64,000 nucleotides of DNA. Source: Owenia fusiformis. Lineage: Eukaryota; Annelida; Polychaeta; Sabellida; Oweniidae. The translations under genes and the position numbers were made by a program. The stretch is from NCBI GenBank assembly GCA_903813345.2, contig CAIIXF020000007.1:12942714-13006713 (forward strand), given 5' to 3'. The notes beneath the pieces are model-generated. The model did no database searches, was not told where the DNA came from, and saw only the letters and a list, made by a program, of their open reading frames with translations. This document shows positions 25,301-34,707 of the stretch, piece by piece (position 1 is the stretch's first letter; every line of letters begins with the position of its first letter).

Positions 25301-28300
25301 AGAAGGTAGCATTTCATTAGCAGAATAGAGAATATCTGTAGTATTCTTCACAGGGACATCTTTGAGAACAACCCCTTCCTGGGTAATGAACTGAATCCCC
25401 TCAACCAGCGTAATCCAGTCATCGTTAGTTTGATCCAGCAGGACCAAGATTGTTGTGTTACCACCTGATAGAGAGAAACGTATTTATATGGTTGGAGTGA
25501 GACTCGTTTACTTTAGTCACTTGACATTTTAAATGACTTCACGTCACGAATCAATTAACTTAGAAAAAATGGATGAATTCATTTCTATGGAAGCATCATC
25601 TTGGCTGTTATCTCATTAAGTGCCAGTGATTCCCATTACACGGGGTATCAAATCATCGGGGTATCAAATGAATCAAGATGTACTGATCCAAAATTGAAAG
25701 CAAATAGGGACAACTTAGATTAAACAAAAAGTCATGTCATACCTGTTGTTGGTTTTCCATCAATCTTTCTCCAGCCTTGATGGGGAGAATTTGGCTTCTG
25801 GTCCACAAATTTAACATTCATGTCTACGTAACTCTTTGCAGTCACCTGAAACAGTTAATTTAGCTCATGTAACGCAAACTTAACATTCACGTCCACGTAA
25901 CTCTTTGCAGTCACCGGTAACAGTCAATTTACCCCATGTAACGCAAACTTCACTCATGTCCACGTAACTCTTTGCAGTTTTCACCTGCAACAGTCAATCT
26001 AGCTCATGTAACGCAAACCTAACAGTCATGTCGACGTAACTCCTGCAGTCACCCGTAACAGTCAGTTTAGCTCATATAACGCAAACTTAACATTCACGTC
26101 CACGTAACTCTTTGCAGTTATCACCTGTAACAGTAAATTTAGCTCACGTAACGCAAACCTAAGATTCACGTCCACGTAACTCTTTGTAGTAACAGTTAGT
26201 ACCAAGTAGTCTTAATATACTGTTCTGTTTTTAGTCATATAAATCCGACCGCCGTATCCTGTTATTTGTTGAACAAGGAACATCGAAGAACAGCATACAG
26301 CGGTCGGATTTATATCACTACGTTTTTGTGACAGGCCTTTGGAGTTCGGTGTTTGGCGTCAGCGTCTCTAATTTATTACACAACTACACCATTTAAAATA
26401 GCTCATCAGATGCTTGTTAATAATGGTCAAGAAAATGATGCTACCTTGAGGTTATATTTAGCTGATGATGAGGTAGTCACCTCCCATAGTCCAGTCTCGG
26501 GTGAGGTCAGCTTGTAGATCACAAAGTTTGGCAGGTCTGTGATCTTAGATGGTTCAGTTGTTTTATCTACACAACACAACAAAATATATACAGCTTTTGA
26601 TTTCACACATTTACTTGTTTCTTTTTGTTATTTTTCTCTTTCAAAAATAAGGTTAAATACGAGTATGGTTGCCATTGATCCCCAATGCTATACCTTGGGA
26701 AACTAGAATTAATAATTTTGAAATATTGTCTCTCTAAAATTCGTCTCTTACATCAAATAAAGCTACCCGGGAAGCTACCCCATACCTTCTGTTGATTTAA
26801 CATCTACTGTGCCTAGAGGGTCAAATGAGCTGACTTGGACATAGACCTCAGACACCGACATATCAACTGGGAATGTCTTTGTCCCACTCACTCCTTCCAC
26901 TTGATATATCAGCACCTACAGAATAATACACGAGTGTCAAAACCTCGTAATCAGATGAAGCTCTCTTTTAAAGGAGTGAGTCAAAACTATTAGAAAGGGA
27001 AACAATCCATGGTATGAATAACAAAGACACAATTTGTTCAAATCTTTTTATTTATCAGTCTCACTTTGTCATCATCCATACCTCTGAACTCTGCAATGAT
27101 ATATCAATGACCCTTGTGATTTCCAGAACATCAGTCTTATTAGCATCTATGATCTGACCCCCAGTGGCAGCTGATATGGGCAAATAGTCAGCAATCACGG
27201 TGGGGACTCGCTCGGCATTATTACCAGTATAGGATACGAGAAAATTTAACTGGAAATTAAAATGTTTGATTAATCAATAATGAGATATGCATGATTAATA
27301 AAGGGGTGTGGTTGATTATGGAATATTTATCTGATTAATAAGAAACGTATGTATTTGAGGAATATGGTGTTACCTTGACATCTTTTTCTTTAGCTTGAGC
27401 TATCACATGGTCTGTAAGATTAGTATCATGAGCTGGCGCGTCGGTCATGACAAAACAACTAGATCCTGAAACCAAAGAACCATGGTCAGGAATCAGCAAT
27501 CAAGGCACAACGAACAATATTTTGATGTAGCCACTTTAATCAAAAATTAAAGCTCAGGACTTACTGAATTTTGATGATTTTGAACCACCTAAATCTTGCT
27601 TTCAGACTGAATGAGTGCGGTTGAACGAAATCAAAGTTTAGGATACAAGACATAGGTGGATATATCATCCCAAAATCAACTGGAAAATCAACAAACAAAC
27701 GAATATACAGGGTGACCGGAAAAAAAGGAGACCATTGAAGTAATCAATTTCTCCTAAACTAGACAAGTGCCATCAATGAAATTTTGCATACACTGGAACA
27801 GTTATATGGAAATTTGTTACTGAAGGTTTCAATACAAGCATTCAACTGGTTCAGGAGCTATGATCATTTACATAACATGCTCCAAATAGGCACAATTGAG
27901 ACCAACGCAGAGTTGGATTCATATGGCAAACTACCCTTACATGTTCTGCCCTCTATGGCATTATTATGGCATTACATATAGCAGTGATTGCCTTCTTTAG
28001 GTCAACAATAGTCTGAGGATTGTTTTGGTATAGAGTGTCTTTCAAATATCCATACAAAAAGAAATCAGCAGGATTCAAGTCTAGGCTGTAATGGCAATGA
28101 AGGGTTATCTGACATGTGGTTCATCATCCTGTTGCCAAAGTGCTGATTTACCCAATCTTAAGAGTCACTTTAGGTATTGGGCATAGTGCCATGTTACTAA
28201 AACCACTATATGGCACAATTAAATCCCATATGGAAACCAAGGGCTGCCCAAAACCTCCTTAGGATGATACTGTAACTGAGTGGGACCACTGAGTCAGAAG

Positions 28301-31300
28301 CCATAGGTCAGATAAGCTTCGTCTCCATACACCTCAAATTTGAATCCACCTGATTTCTTTTTGTGGGGCAATTTGAAAGACAATGTGTACCAAAACAATC
28401 CTGAGACAATTGCTGACCTAAAGGTGGCAATAAATGCTAAATGTAATGCCATAACAAGGTCGGAATATGTGAGGGTATTTGCCAAATGTATCCAGCTCTG
28501 CGTTGGTCTCAATTGCGCCTATTTGGAGCATGTTATGTAAATGATCATAGCTCCTGAACCAGTTGACTGCTTGTATTGACACTTTCAGGAACAAATTTCC
28601 ATAGAACTGTCCTGATGTATGCAAAATTTCATTGATGTCACTAGTCTATTTTAGGAGATATTGCCTATTTCAATGGTCTCCTTTTTTTCCGGTCACCCTG
28701 TACAAAAGGCAAACTTACAAACAAACATACACACAGGACTTTATTTATGCTAAGGATAAACAGATCTATTCAAATCAATTTACCTTTCTGTACATGTTGC
28801 AAAGCCAGGCTGACCCCACTTATTGCATACTCTCTCCAGTCATTTCCTCCAGCTGCCTCTAGTTCGTCCAGGTAGACTAAGAACTCATCGGGGTCCCTTG
28901 TCACCTGGGCTGGACCATACTCTGGAATGCATTCCTTGTTAACAATTGGTCAGCTTACAAAATAAGATGCAGCACTTGTCCTGCATATAGCGTTTGTGGT
29001 ATTTTATTTTGAGTAATATGAAAAATAGTACCTGGATCATTAAATGGAACAAGGACGTAGTTGTAAGGTTTGTAACTAGATTTGGCCCTCTCTTCTACTA
29101 TCTGTTTGCTCCGAGATTTGGCAGCTTCAATATCTGCAGCCATGCTGCCCGTGGTGTCAATAACAAAGCACAGCGATGTGCCAAAGCCCAGGTTTAGGTA
29201 CTGGCTGTATACTTCATCTCCTCTCGCCTCTCTGATACCATCCAGGAACTCTTCAGTTGCCAAAGCAGCAACATCAGCAGCCTGTGGTTATAAAGGATTA
29301 CATTTAGGATTTTGTCGAAATAACGCCCATTCGTTAGATCTCGCAGGTCGTACCATTGATGTTCTTTTTAATCTAATTCAGAAGCTGATATGGATGATAT
29401 GCTTGATTCCCTTTTAACGATGTATGTTCACCATTGAATGATAAAAAACAACTTATTTGTAGTTTTTATCATCTAACGTTCAACATGTGTACTAGATCAA
29501 ACATTGATAGGCTTTGATATGCATTCCAATAAAAGCTTCCAGTTGCTAACCTTATGGAGGGGAGTGTATGTCGTACCTGGTGATGCAAATAGTGATGCGG
29601 TGACCATAGAAACAGTGCAGAGTCTTTGTTGATGCCTCCTTTGGCGGGGGTATCTTTAGATGTGATATCAATCTGACCGCCGTGACTACATTTACCTGCA
29701 GGAAAGCAATACAATTATTAAAGGTTGGACTTTTTCGTAAACAATGCAATAGAATTAAGTGGACTATAAAACCTGAATATCCGAAACTACGATAAGACAA
29801 CCACCTCTTCTCATGCAACTTATCACATTATAAATCGAGATTTCTCTGAAAATTAAAAAAACGCATGATCATCCTAATTTTATCCATTACGGTTGGTGCA
29901 ACAGAATTAAAATTGGAGTCCCAGGTAAAGAGACGATGGCCATCTTATAGGAAAGCATTTAATGGAACGATAATCTTGATTAAAGGATTGGTATCGATAT
30001 GGTGATCTTAATTCAACAATGTTTTCTCTTAAACCAATTATTGAAAACATTCTGTAAAAAAACACGGTCTTTTATGCAATGTCGACTGATTGGCAATAAT
30101 TTAACGCGAAAATTATTTATATATATCACTGTTTTTGTTAACATTTTTGGGGGTTTAGTGCGAATTGTTTATTGTTCCTTTCTACCAATTTTGAGAATAA
30201 AATAAAATATCTTGGTTGATTTAACAAGTATTAAAGGAATTAAAACAAAAAATAGATAAAAATTATATTATTACAAATGAAATGGTGACCATTAGATTGA
30301 CGATGTGTAAAATTTTCAGAATTTTTTGATGACTGGTTTAAGAGAAACGTGTGTTCAAAAAGTTCACCATATCGATACCAATCCTTTCTCATTTGGGAGA
30401 ACATTGGATATACTTGTTTTGGTTGGTATAATAATGTGAAGACAAAATATCTAAATCATGTGATAAAACAAATATCCAATTTACTAGTATTCTATTTAAA
30501 ATTGTAATCTCTAAAATCTTTAACCTTTCATTGATTTTTAACTAATAAAATAAGTACAGAGTCTGGTCTAGCTAGAGTGATATTAAGATACCTTCATCAC
30601 GCAAACTATATATTTGCCACCAAATCTAGACATACAATTCACATGCTAAACCTCATCATTCATAAAACTGTAAAAAACTAATGGATAAGGCCAAGGTAAT
30701 AAAAATGACTGTTTCATGACGTGTTCAATATATCAAATATATGATAATTTTCGTTTTTAAGAATTTGCCTTTTAGAAAATATTGATGTGCCTGAGATGAA
30801 TCATATAATCATCGTCACTTGTATGTTTCACAGTTCAAGATTAAAAGGTATATATCAATACCAAGACCCTTTATTGACCGAGAACCCAATTTAATTAATT
30901 GCTCAGTAACTTGGCCTTATTTAAACTAAACTGCAGGATGAAACAGTTGATTCGATTGTTGTTAAGGCCAGCTGGACATATAGTCGTTATAAAAAGAAAT
31001 GCCATGCTTCTGATTAGAGTTTACCATAGATTACTCATTTTCTCCGCATTCGTGACTTTAAGCTTGATGTACATGGGGAAACAGTGTAACGAATCATTGA
31101 ACACTTGGAGTCAGGAGACATCTGGATCTCAATACGTTCCAAATGAGATCTTCCAAAATGATATCAATGTAAAGGAAAGGACGATCATCTTATTTTGGAC
31201 CAACTTCTTCGGGAAGCCATTCCCGGTGACTGGATCCGCCATGTTTGAATCTTGCCCCGTTTCTACATGTGAGATAACGACCAATAGGAATAGGATCCGC

Positions 31301-34300
31301 GAAGCAAATGCGGTTGTATTCCACACATGTAGGACAACTGATCTCAACCCCTTTGACCTCCCGACATATAGGGACAATACCCAAAAGTGGATATTTTATT
31401 GTAAGGAACCTCCAAATGAGGCCATGCTTCAAGTGCATCAAAGCCTCAAAGGGATATTCAACTGGACAATCACTAATCAGTTTGACTCTGATGTGCCTTT
31501 CCCTCATGGTTTCTACGTGATGAAGGGCACCAATGACATGCCATTCAAGGATTACGCCCATGGAAAACCACGATTGGTAGCTTGGGTAGTTAGTCATTGT
31601 AACACATCAAGTAAGAGAGAGGAATATGTGAAAAAGTTACAGAAATACATCAAAGTGGACATATACGGCAAATGTGGAACAAGAATCTGTCCACGTAATT
31701 GTCTTGAATTTCTAGGTAAGTTTTTCACTAGTTCATTTTTGTACCATCGTGGGACAGCATAAAAGTAATGACATGATGTATTCTTCGTTGTCTCTTAAAT
31801 TCCAGTTTTGATTTCTATTTTGATTTATTATTTTTCCAGGGGTGCGTTATAAATTCTACCTGGCCTTTGAGAATGCCGATTGCCAGGATTACGTCACAGA
31901 AAAGGTCTGGAGAAATTCCTTTAAATTCAACATGGTGCCAATAGTACGAGGGCGTCGCAATAACTTTAAGAACATCCTGCCACCATACTCCTATATACAC
32001 ACTAATAAGTTTGATTCACACGAAGAACTAGCTCAATATCTAAAGTACTTAGACAACAATGACGATGAATATAACAAATATTTTGAATGGAGGAAAACAT
32101 TTATAAGCTTTAACAGTGCTCAATTCCCGTATTACTGTTCACTTTGTAGACAGTTGCATATGAACAAGGGCCAGAAGAAATGGTACAACGATATATGGAA
32201 ATGGTACTCCATAGAAAAGCAATGCAATGACTACACTTCAATGATACCTGAAAATATAAATGATTGATGACCATTCTTCACATCTTCTCTAACTTCAGAT
32301 ATCTGATGGTTGTCTCTCTGAGTAAATGAAGACGTGAAATTCATTTAGTCTAAAATCTAAAATCTTAAGACATTTCAGATTTGCACGTACCGAAATATCA
32401 AAACGTTATTTTGTAAATAATATGAATAAATACGTATGTATGATTATATTATAATGACTGTTGGTCAGTCTTAAATTGCCACGGTCATGTATCGTTTAAG
32501 TGCTTCTCAAGAAAAATTCGCAAATGTAAATTCTGTAAAGAAAATTGTACATTTAATATCCTTTTCTATTCTCTAAAGGTTATCAACAATACTGATATAC
32601 CATTCTGATACTCATAGCATCTTTCTGTTTCACATGAGGGCTCAGAAGAAATGAGATGTCATGGTCTATCAACAATACTGATATACCATTCTGATACTCA
32701 TAGCATCTTTCTGTTTCACATGAGGGCTCAGAAGAAATGAGATGTCATGGATTATCAACAATACTGATATACCATTCTGATACTCATTAGCATCTTTCTG
32801 TTTCACATGAGGGCTCAGAAGAAATGAGATGTCATGGTTTATCAATACTGATATACCAATAATACACTTTGTAATGCAACAATAAAGCGTACTATGACCT
32901 TGACTGTTTTATAAATAATGTTAGAATCTGCAATAAAATCATGTTACTTTCTTATATTTTATGAGTTATGAATAATCGTCAGGACCTCTCCCAATAATCA
33001 TATGTTTTAAATATATGGTTTAAAGGCTCGTTTGCAGTTTAAACTCAGTAAAGACAAAACATAACAAATAGCAGGTAATAAGCAAATAGCAATGTGACTG
33101 TGGTCTACATAGTTTTAAATGTTACTAGACCTCTGTTTTTATTTTTGATGTAATTTTATGAATATAGATTACTATTAATTGAAAGATAAGGGAGTTGTGG
33201 ATGAGTCTTATTGGATTTATTAATATACAAGTACGTATATACAGATAGGATTATACCGGACAAAAGAACTGTCTTTTGTTTTACCTGGCCAACCTTAATA
33301 ATGGGCTCATTTTTGGTCATGAAAATTAATATCAGTCACTTTAAAAGATACATGGATTGGACAACATTTTCTCACCCTCTTTCTTGGGTACCTCTACACC
33401 ATTGCCATCCTTTTGGGGTCCGCCTATCAAACTAGATAGAGCAAAGAAGCCACTTGTGAGCAGGCCTCTTCTATTAATACTCTCTATAATGTTGTCATAG
33501 CAGGTCATATCTTCACATTCGAGACACGTGTCTTCATCTGGTGACACAACCTCTCCAACAGATCTAGCTACAGCTGGAACGAAAAAAGACTCAAATTAAT
33601 TTTATAAAACGTTGAAATTAAGCAAACTAACAAACTAAGGTCAGGGTAACAAAGGTCAGATGGAAAGGCTAGTCACCAAGGTTTCTGTTTGAAAACGTAA
33701 AGGTCAATGTCATCAACGCTAGCCACCTATTCTGTTTGAAAACTCTTAGGTCAAGGTTTTCAGACAAGGGCAAAAATTAGTTACCAAGGTTTCGGTCATC
33801 AAAAGCTCTCGCACTTATTCTGTTTGAAAACGTCTCAGGTCAAGGTCATCAAACAAAGGTAATCAAACAAGGTCAAATGAGTGACAATAGCTAGTCACCT
33901 AGGTTTCTGTTTGGCTCTGTATTCCCCATCTCAATCCAGTTCGAATGACTATAGAAATCCTGTAGGGTGTGCATCAGTTGGCCTGTCAGCTTGCGGGCAG
34001 ACTGGAACTTCTCCGCATCAAGGGCAGCTATAACAGCTACAATGGAAGGCAGATCTTTAAACAACACATCAACATAGTTTGTACTTGTAAGGACATCCAT
34101 CTTGACATTAATATTCTATAAACGTACATACACGTCCTTTGCTTATATCTACTGTGCAACAAGAGTACAATAACGTATAATATCTAATATTGTTTTTTTT
34201 TATAAAAACTAAATTATTGATTGTACATGAACTTGACCCGTATACGTTACCTTGTCGTAATCTTATCAAGCGATCGTTTGCCAAATCAAATCGTTCCGCA

Positions 34301-34707
34301 TCAAAGTGAGCAGAAGGGAGATTGCTAGTAACTTCATCCGTGTCCACCTCTCCATTAGCATCACTCATCTCTTCTATAGCGTTCTTAAATTCCTTGGATG
34401 ACACATCATCTCCAAAATAAGCCTGTATTAGTTTCTTTGCTGTCAATTCGCCATTGACCTCGATTGGGTCGCTGTCGGGGTGTGGGTTCTCCTGGAAGAA
34501 TCTCAATGCGCTTTTAAGGATCCCCTTTTCTGTGATCTCAATGTGGGTTTGAGATGCAGTATTAGAAAATAACTCCCTAAGACGATTTGGGATAAATCCA
34601 TTGATCACGCCTATGTTAAGTAATAGAAATACAACAAATATGGACTTCCCCATGTTCATGTTTGAGTTAACCTGACACACAAAACCGTTTAGTGAGATAC
34701 TCTTCAT
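18717..34707 (-). CDS. VWA7: VWA7-like von Willebrand factor A domain membrane protein with three alternative C-termini
   Basis: Shared exons: 34707-34246, 34115-33899, 33573-33376, 29695-29577, 29281-29032, 28921-28784, 27465-27374, 27249-27082, 26915-26786, 26566-26445, 25845-25743, 25464-25297, 24511-24268, 24040-23878 (858 codons, phase 0 at the end). One of three terminal exons then follows. A signal peptide starts at M1 or, more likely, M17/M19. Residues ~40-330 match the VWA7/G7c N-terminal region (THIEITEKGIL, HFDAER, LQDFYSHSNWIEMG, LLTSGFF, KCSHGG, GGINKDS, SPHHYLH). The vWA domain begins ~365 with MIDAS DTTGSM at 374-379, then VLVPFNDPG and FVMTDAP. Beta-rich modules follow. Expected topology is type I surface protein; ligand unknown. 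The exon 1 donor is the least certain junction. Intron 3 houses the fucosyltransferase; the 20.65 kb repeat lies before the terminal exons. Confidence 0.9.
19598..20059 (-). CDS. VWA7: VWA7-like alternative terminal exon 2 (basic tail)
   Basis: Acceptor TATTCTGCAG, phase 0. It encodes NIDLEPPEC, then a module with DDKSGIG, SCCRKDVSVVVLDKAGNKG and several N-glycosylation sites. A hydrophobic stretch (IIGIIICVLVVILLAVIVAF) precedes a ~25-residue basic tail (TKCKKGKGSSRQK...). A minus-strand AATAAA lies near 19.33 kb. Close paralogue of terminal exon 3. Confidence 0.85.
   Translation of the reverse strand, partial: NIDLEPPECYLILDDKSCPKNATECHYNDATWNISATFKDDKSGIGKIIIDEPVDKIYTIQDEPYMKILSYEISCCRKDVSVVVLDKAGNKGTCAELRRAFDFSGTPIIGIIICVLVVILLAVIVAFITYTKCKKGKGSSRQKAAYHKGEWRA
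20168..20596 (-). CDS. VWA7: VWA7-like alternative terminal exon 1 (short cytoplasmic tail)
   Basis: The acceptor TTTTCCTACAG opens at 20596 in phase 0, matching the shared exon ending at 23878 (VAVQ|). It encodes 142 residues and a stop. An extracellular module begins EIDDEAPTC, with a central DCCMDRVEIIVSDGVGN block and NxT/NxS sites. A membrane segment (AGIAIVIVASCLLVAALIAG) follows, then a tail of only about eight residues, KIKGT at the end. It is homologous to, but most diverged from, the next two exons. No AATAAA is seen before terminal exon 2, so its 3' end is unexplained. Confidence 0.8.
   Translation of the reverse strand, partial: EIDDEAPTCEIQPSSVCEDISNTPECINTTWTSYMIFNDTKSGIYDFSPIGVNLTEIYLDKTTYNDTMFVGYTGDCCMDRVEIIVSDGVGNVAKCSLELDINPQELSTAAKAGIAIVIVASCLLVAALIAGVAYYFIKIKGT
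20650..22859 (+). mobile_element. Helentron/pearl-like element with terminal hairpin and AGGTC-rich tandem core (copy B, longer)
   Basis: Same family as copy A, opposite orientation. It begins ACAAGGCACTAACGTGAC and AATGTCACCACC and carries ~14 core units of about 105-170 bp. It ends with the CGCCGGACGCC segment and the hairpin TATGTCACCAC/GTGGTGACATA (22833-22859). Units alternate between ACATGTAGATGA and ACACGTAGATGA subtypes, in blocks that repeat at larger scale (e.g. ~21.0-21.5 against ~21.55-22.0 kb). It lies in the last VWA7-like intron, antisense to the gene. Confidence 0.8.
25815..26200. repeat. ~70-85-bp tandem array grown from the start of VWA7-like exon 11 and its acceptor
   Basis: Five to six imperfect units each contain CCACGTAACTCTTTGCAGTCACC (read as two overlapping words) and GCTCATGTAACGCAAACTTAAC. 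On the minus strand each unit repeats the first codons of exon 11 (VTAKSYVDVNVKF-like) plus its upstream intron. Some copies retain a CAG acceptor and others have lost it. Confidence 0.85.
26233..26319. mobile_element. Small foldback element with ATATAAATCCGACCGC arms
   Basis: ATATAAATCCGACCGC (26237-26252) is exactly inverted at 26300-26315, with imperfect extension inward (TAT.CTGTT). A ~50-nt loop lies between. Probably a MITE remnant in a VWA7-like intron. Confidence 0.6.
27707..28705. mobile_element. Degenerate Tc1/mariner-like element, partly palindromic
   Basis: TACAGGGTGACCGGAAAAAA at the left is inverted as TTTTTTCCGGTCACCCTGTA at the right. Beyond these ends ~270 bp on each side are inverted copies of each other, so the same peptide (e.g. 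WFRSYDHLHNMLQIG) reads on the plus strand at ~27.85 kb and on the minus strand at ~28.55 kb. The middle holds a plus-strand DDE_3 C-terminal fragment (PDFFLWGNLKDNVYQNNP, 28340-28540) and a minus-strand GDEAY fragment. No intact transposase. Confidence 0.8.
29460..29568. mobile_element. Solo end of the TACACTCCCC MITE family
   Basis: The sequence ending GCTAACCTTATGGAGGGGAGTGTA at 29568 (given as two words: GCTAACCTTATGG, AGGGGAGTGTA) matches the right end of the 54.7 kb copy, including AACTGGAAG inside. The opposite terminus is not found. On the gene strand it begins only 9 nt after VWA7-like exon 4. Confidence 0.55.
30938..32267 (+). CDS. Alpha-1,3-fucosyltransferase, GT10 family, Golgi type II membrane protein
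   Basis: Transfers fucose from GDP-fucose to N-acetylglucosamine or glucose units of glycans in the Golgi lumen. Two exons, 30938-31715 and 31840-32267, join in phase (G|GG) to give 401 aa. The N-terminus is a short basic cytosolic stretch with a signal anchor around residues 35-55 (LLIFSAFVTLSLMYMG). The GT10 catalytic blocks are LVAWVVSHCNTSSKREEYV and VDIYGKCG, then FYLAFENADCQDYVTEKVW and FKFNMVPIVRG at ~265-292, the family's donor-binding signature. Cysteines near the end (CSLCRQLH) fit the usual disulfides. An upstream acceptor (CTGCAG) sits just before the ATG, so an untranslated exon may exist. The gene lies entirely within VWA7-like intron 3, on the opposite strand. Acceptor specificity cannot be predicted. 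Confidence 0.93.
32581..32859. repeat. 86-bp tandem repeat, 3.2 copies, in fucosyltransferase 3' UTR
   Basis: Units start at 32581, 32667 and 32753, with a partial fourth at 32840. They are nearly identical (TATCAACAATACTGATATAC...GAAATGAGATGTCATGG). The array lies between the stop codon and the AATAAA at 32881, so it should be transcribed. Confidence 0.92.
32881..32886 (+). terminator. Poly(A) signal of the fucosyltransferase
   Basis: AATAAA about 610 nt after the stop codon, directly after the 86-bp array. A second AATAAA lies near 32932. Confidence 0.55.

Noticed and set aside
30899-30937. Longer fucosyltransferase N-terminus beginning before the ATG at 30938
   Set aside because: The extra start is a TTG codon, not plausible for an animal mRNA here, and an acceptor-like CTGCAG precedes the true ATG.
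33211-33435. 74-codon plus ORF antisense to VWA7-like exon 3
   Set aside because: A shadow of the real exon on the minus strand.
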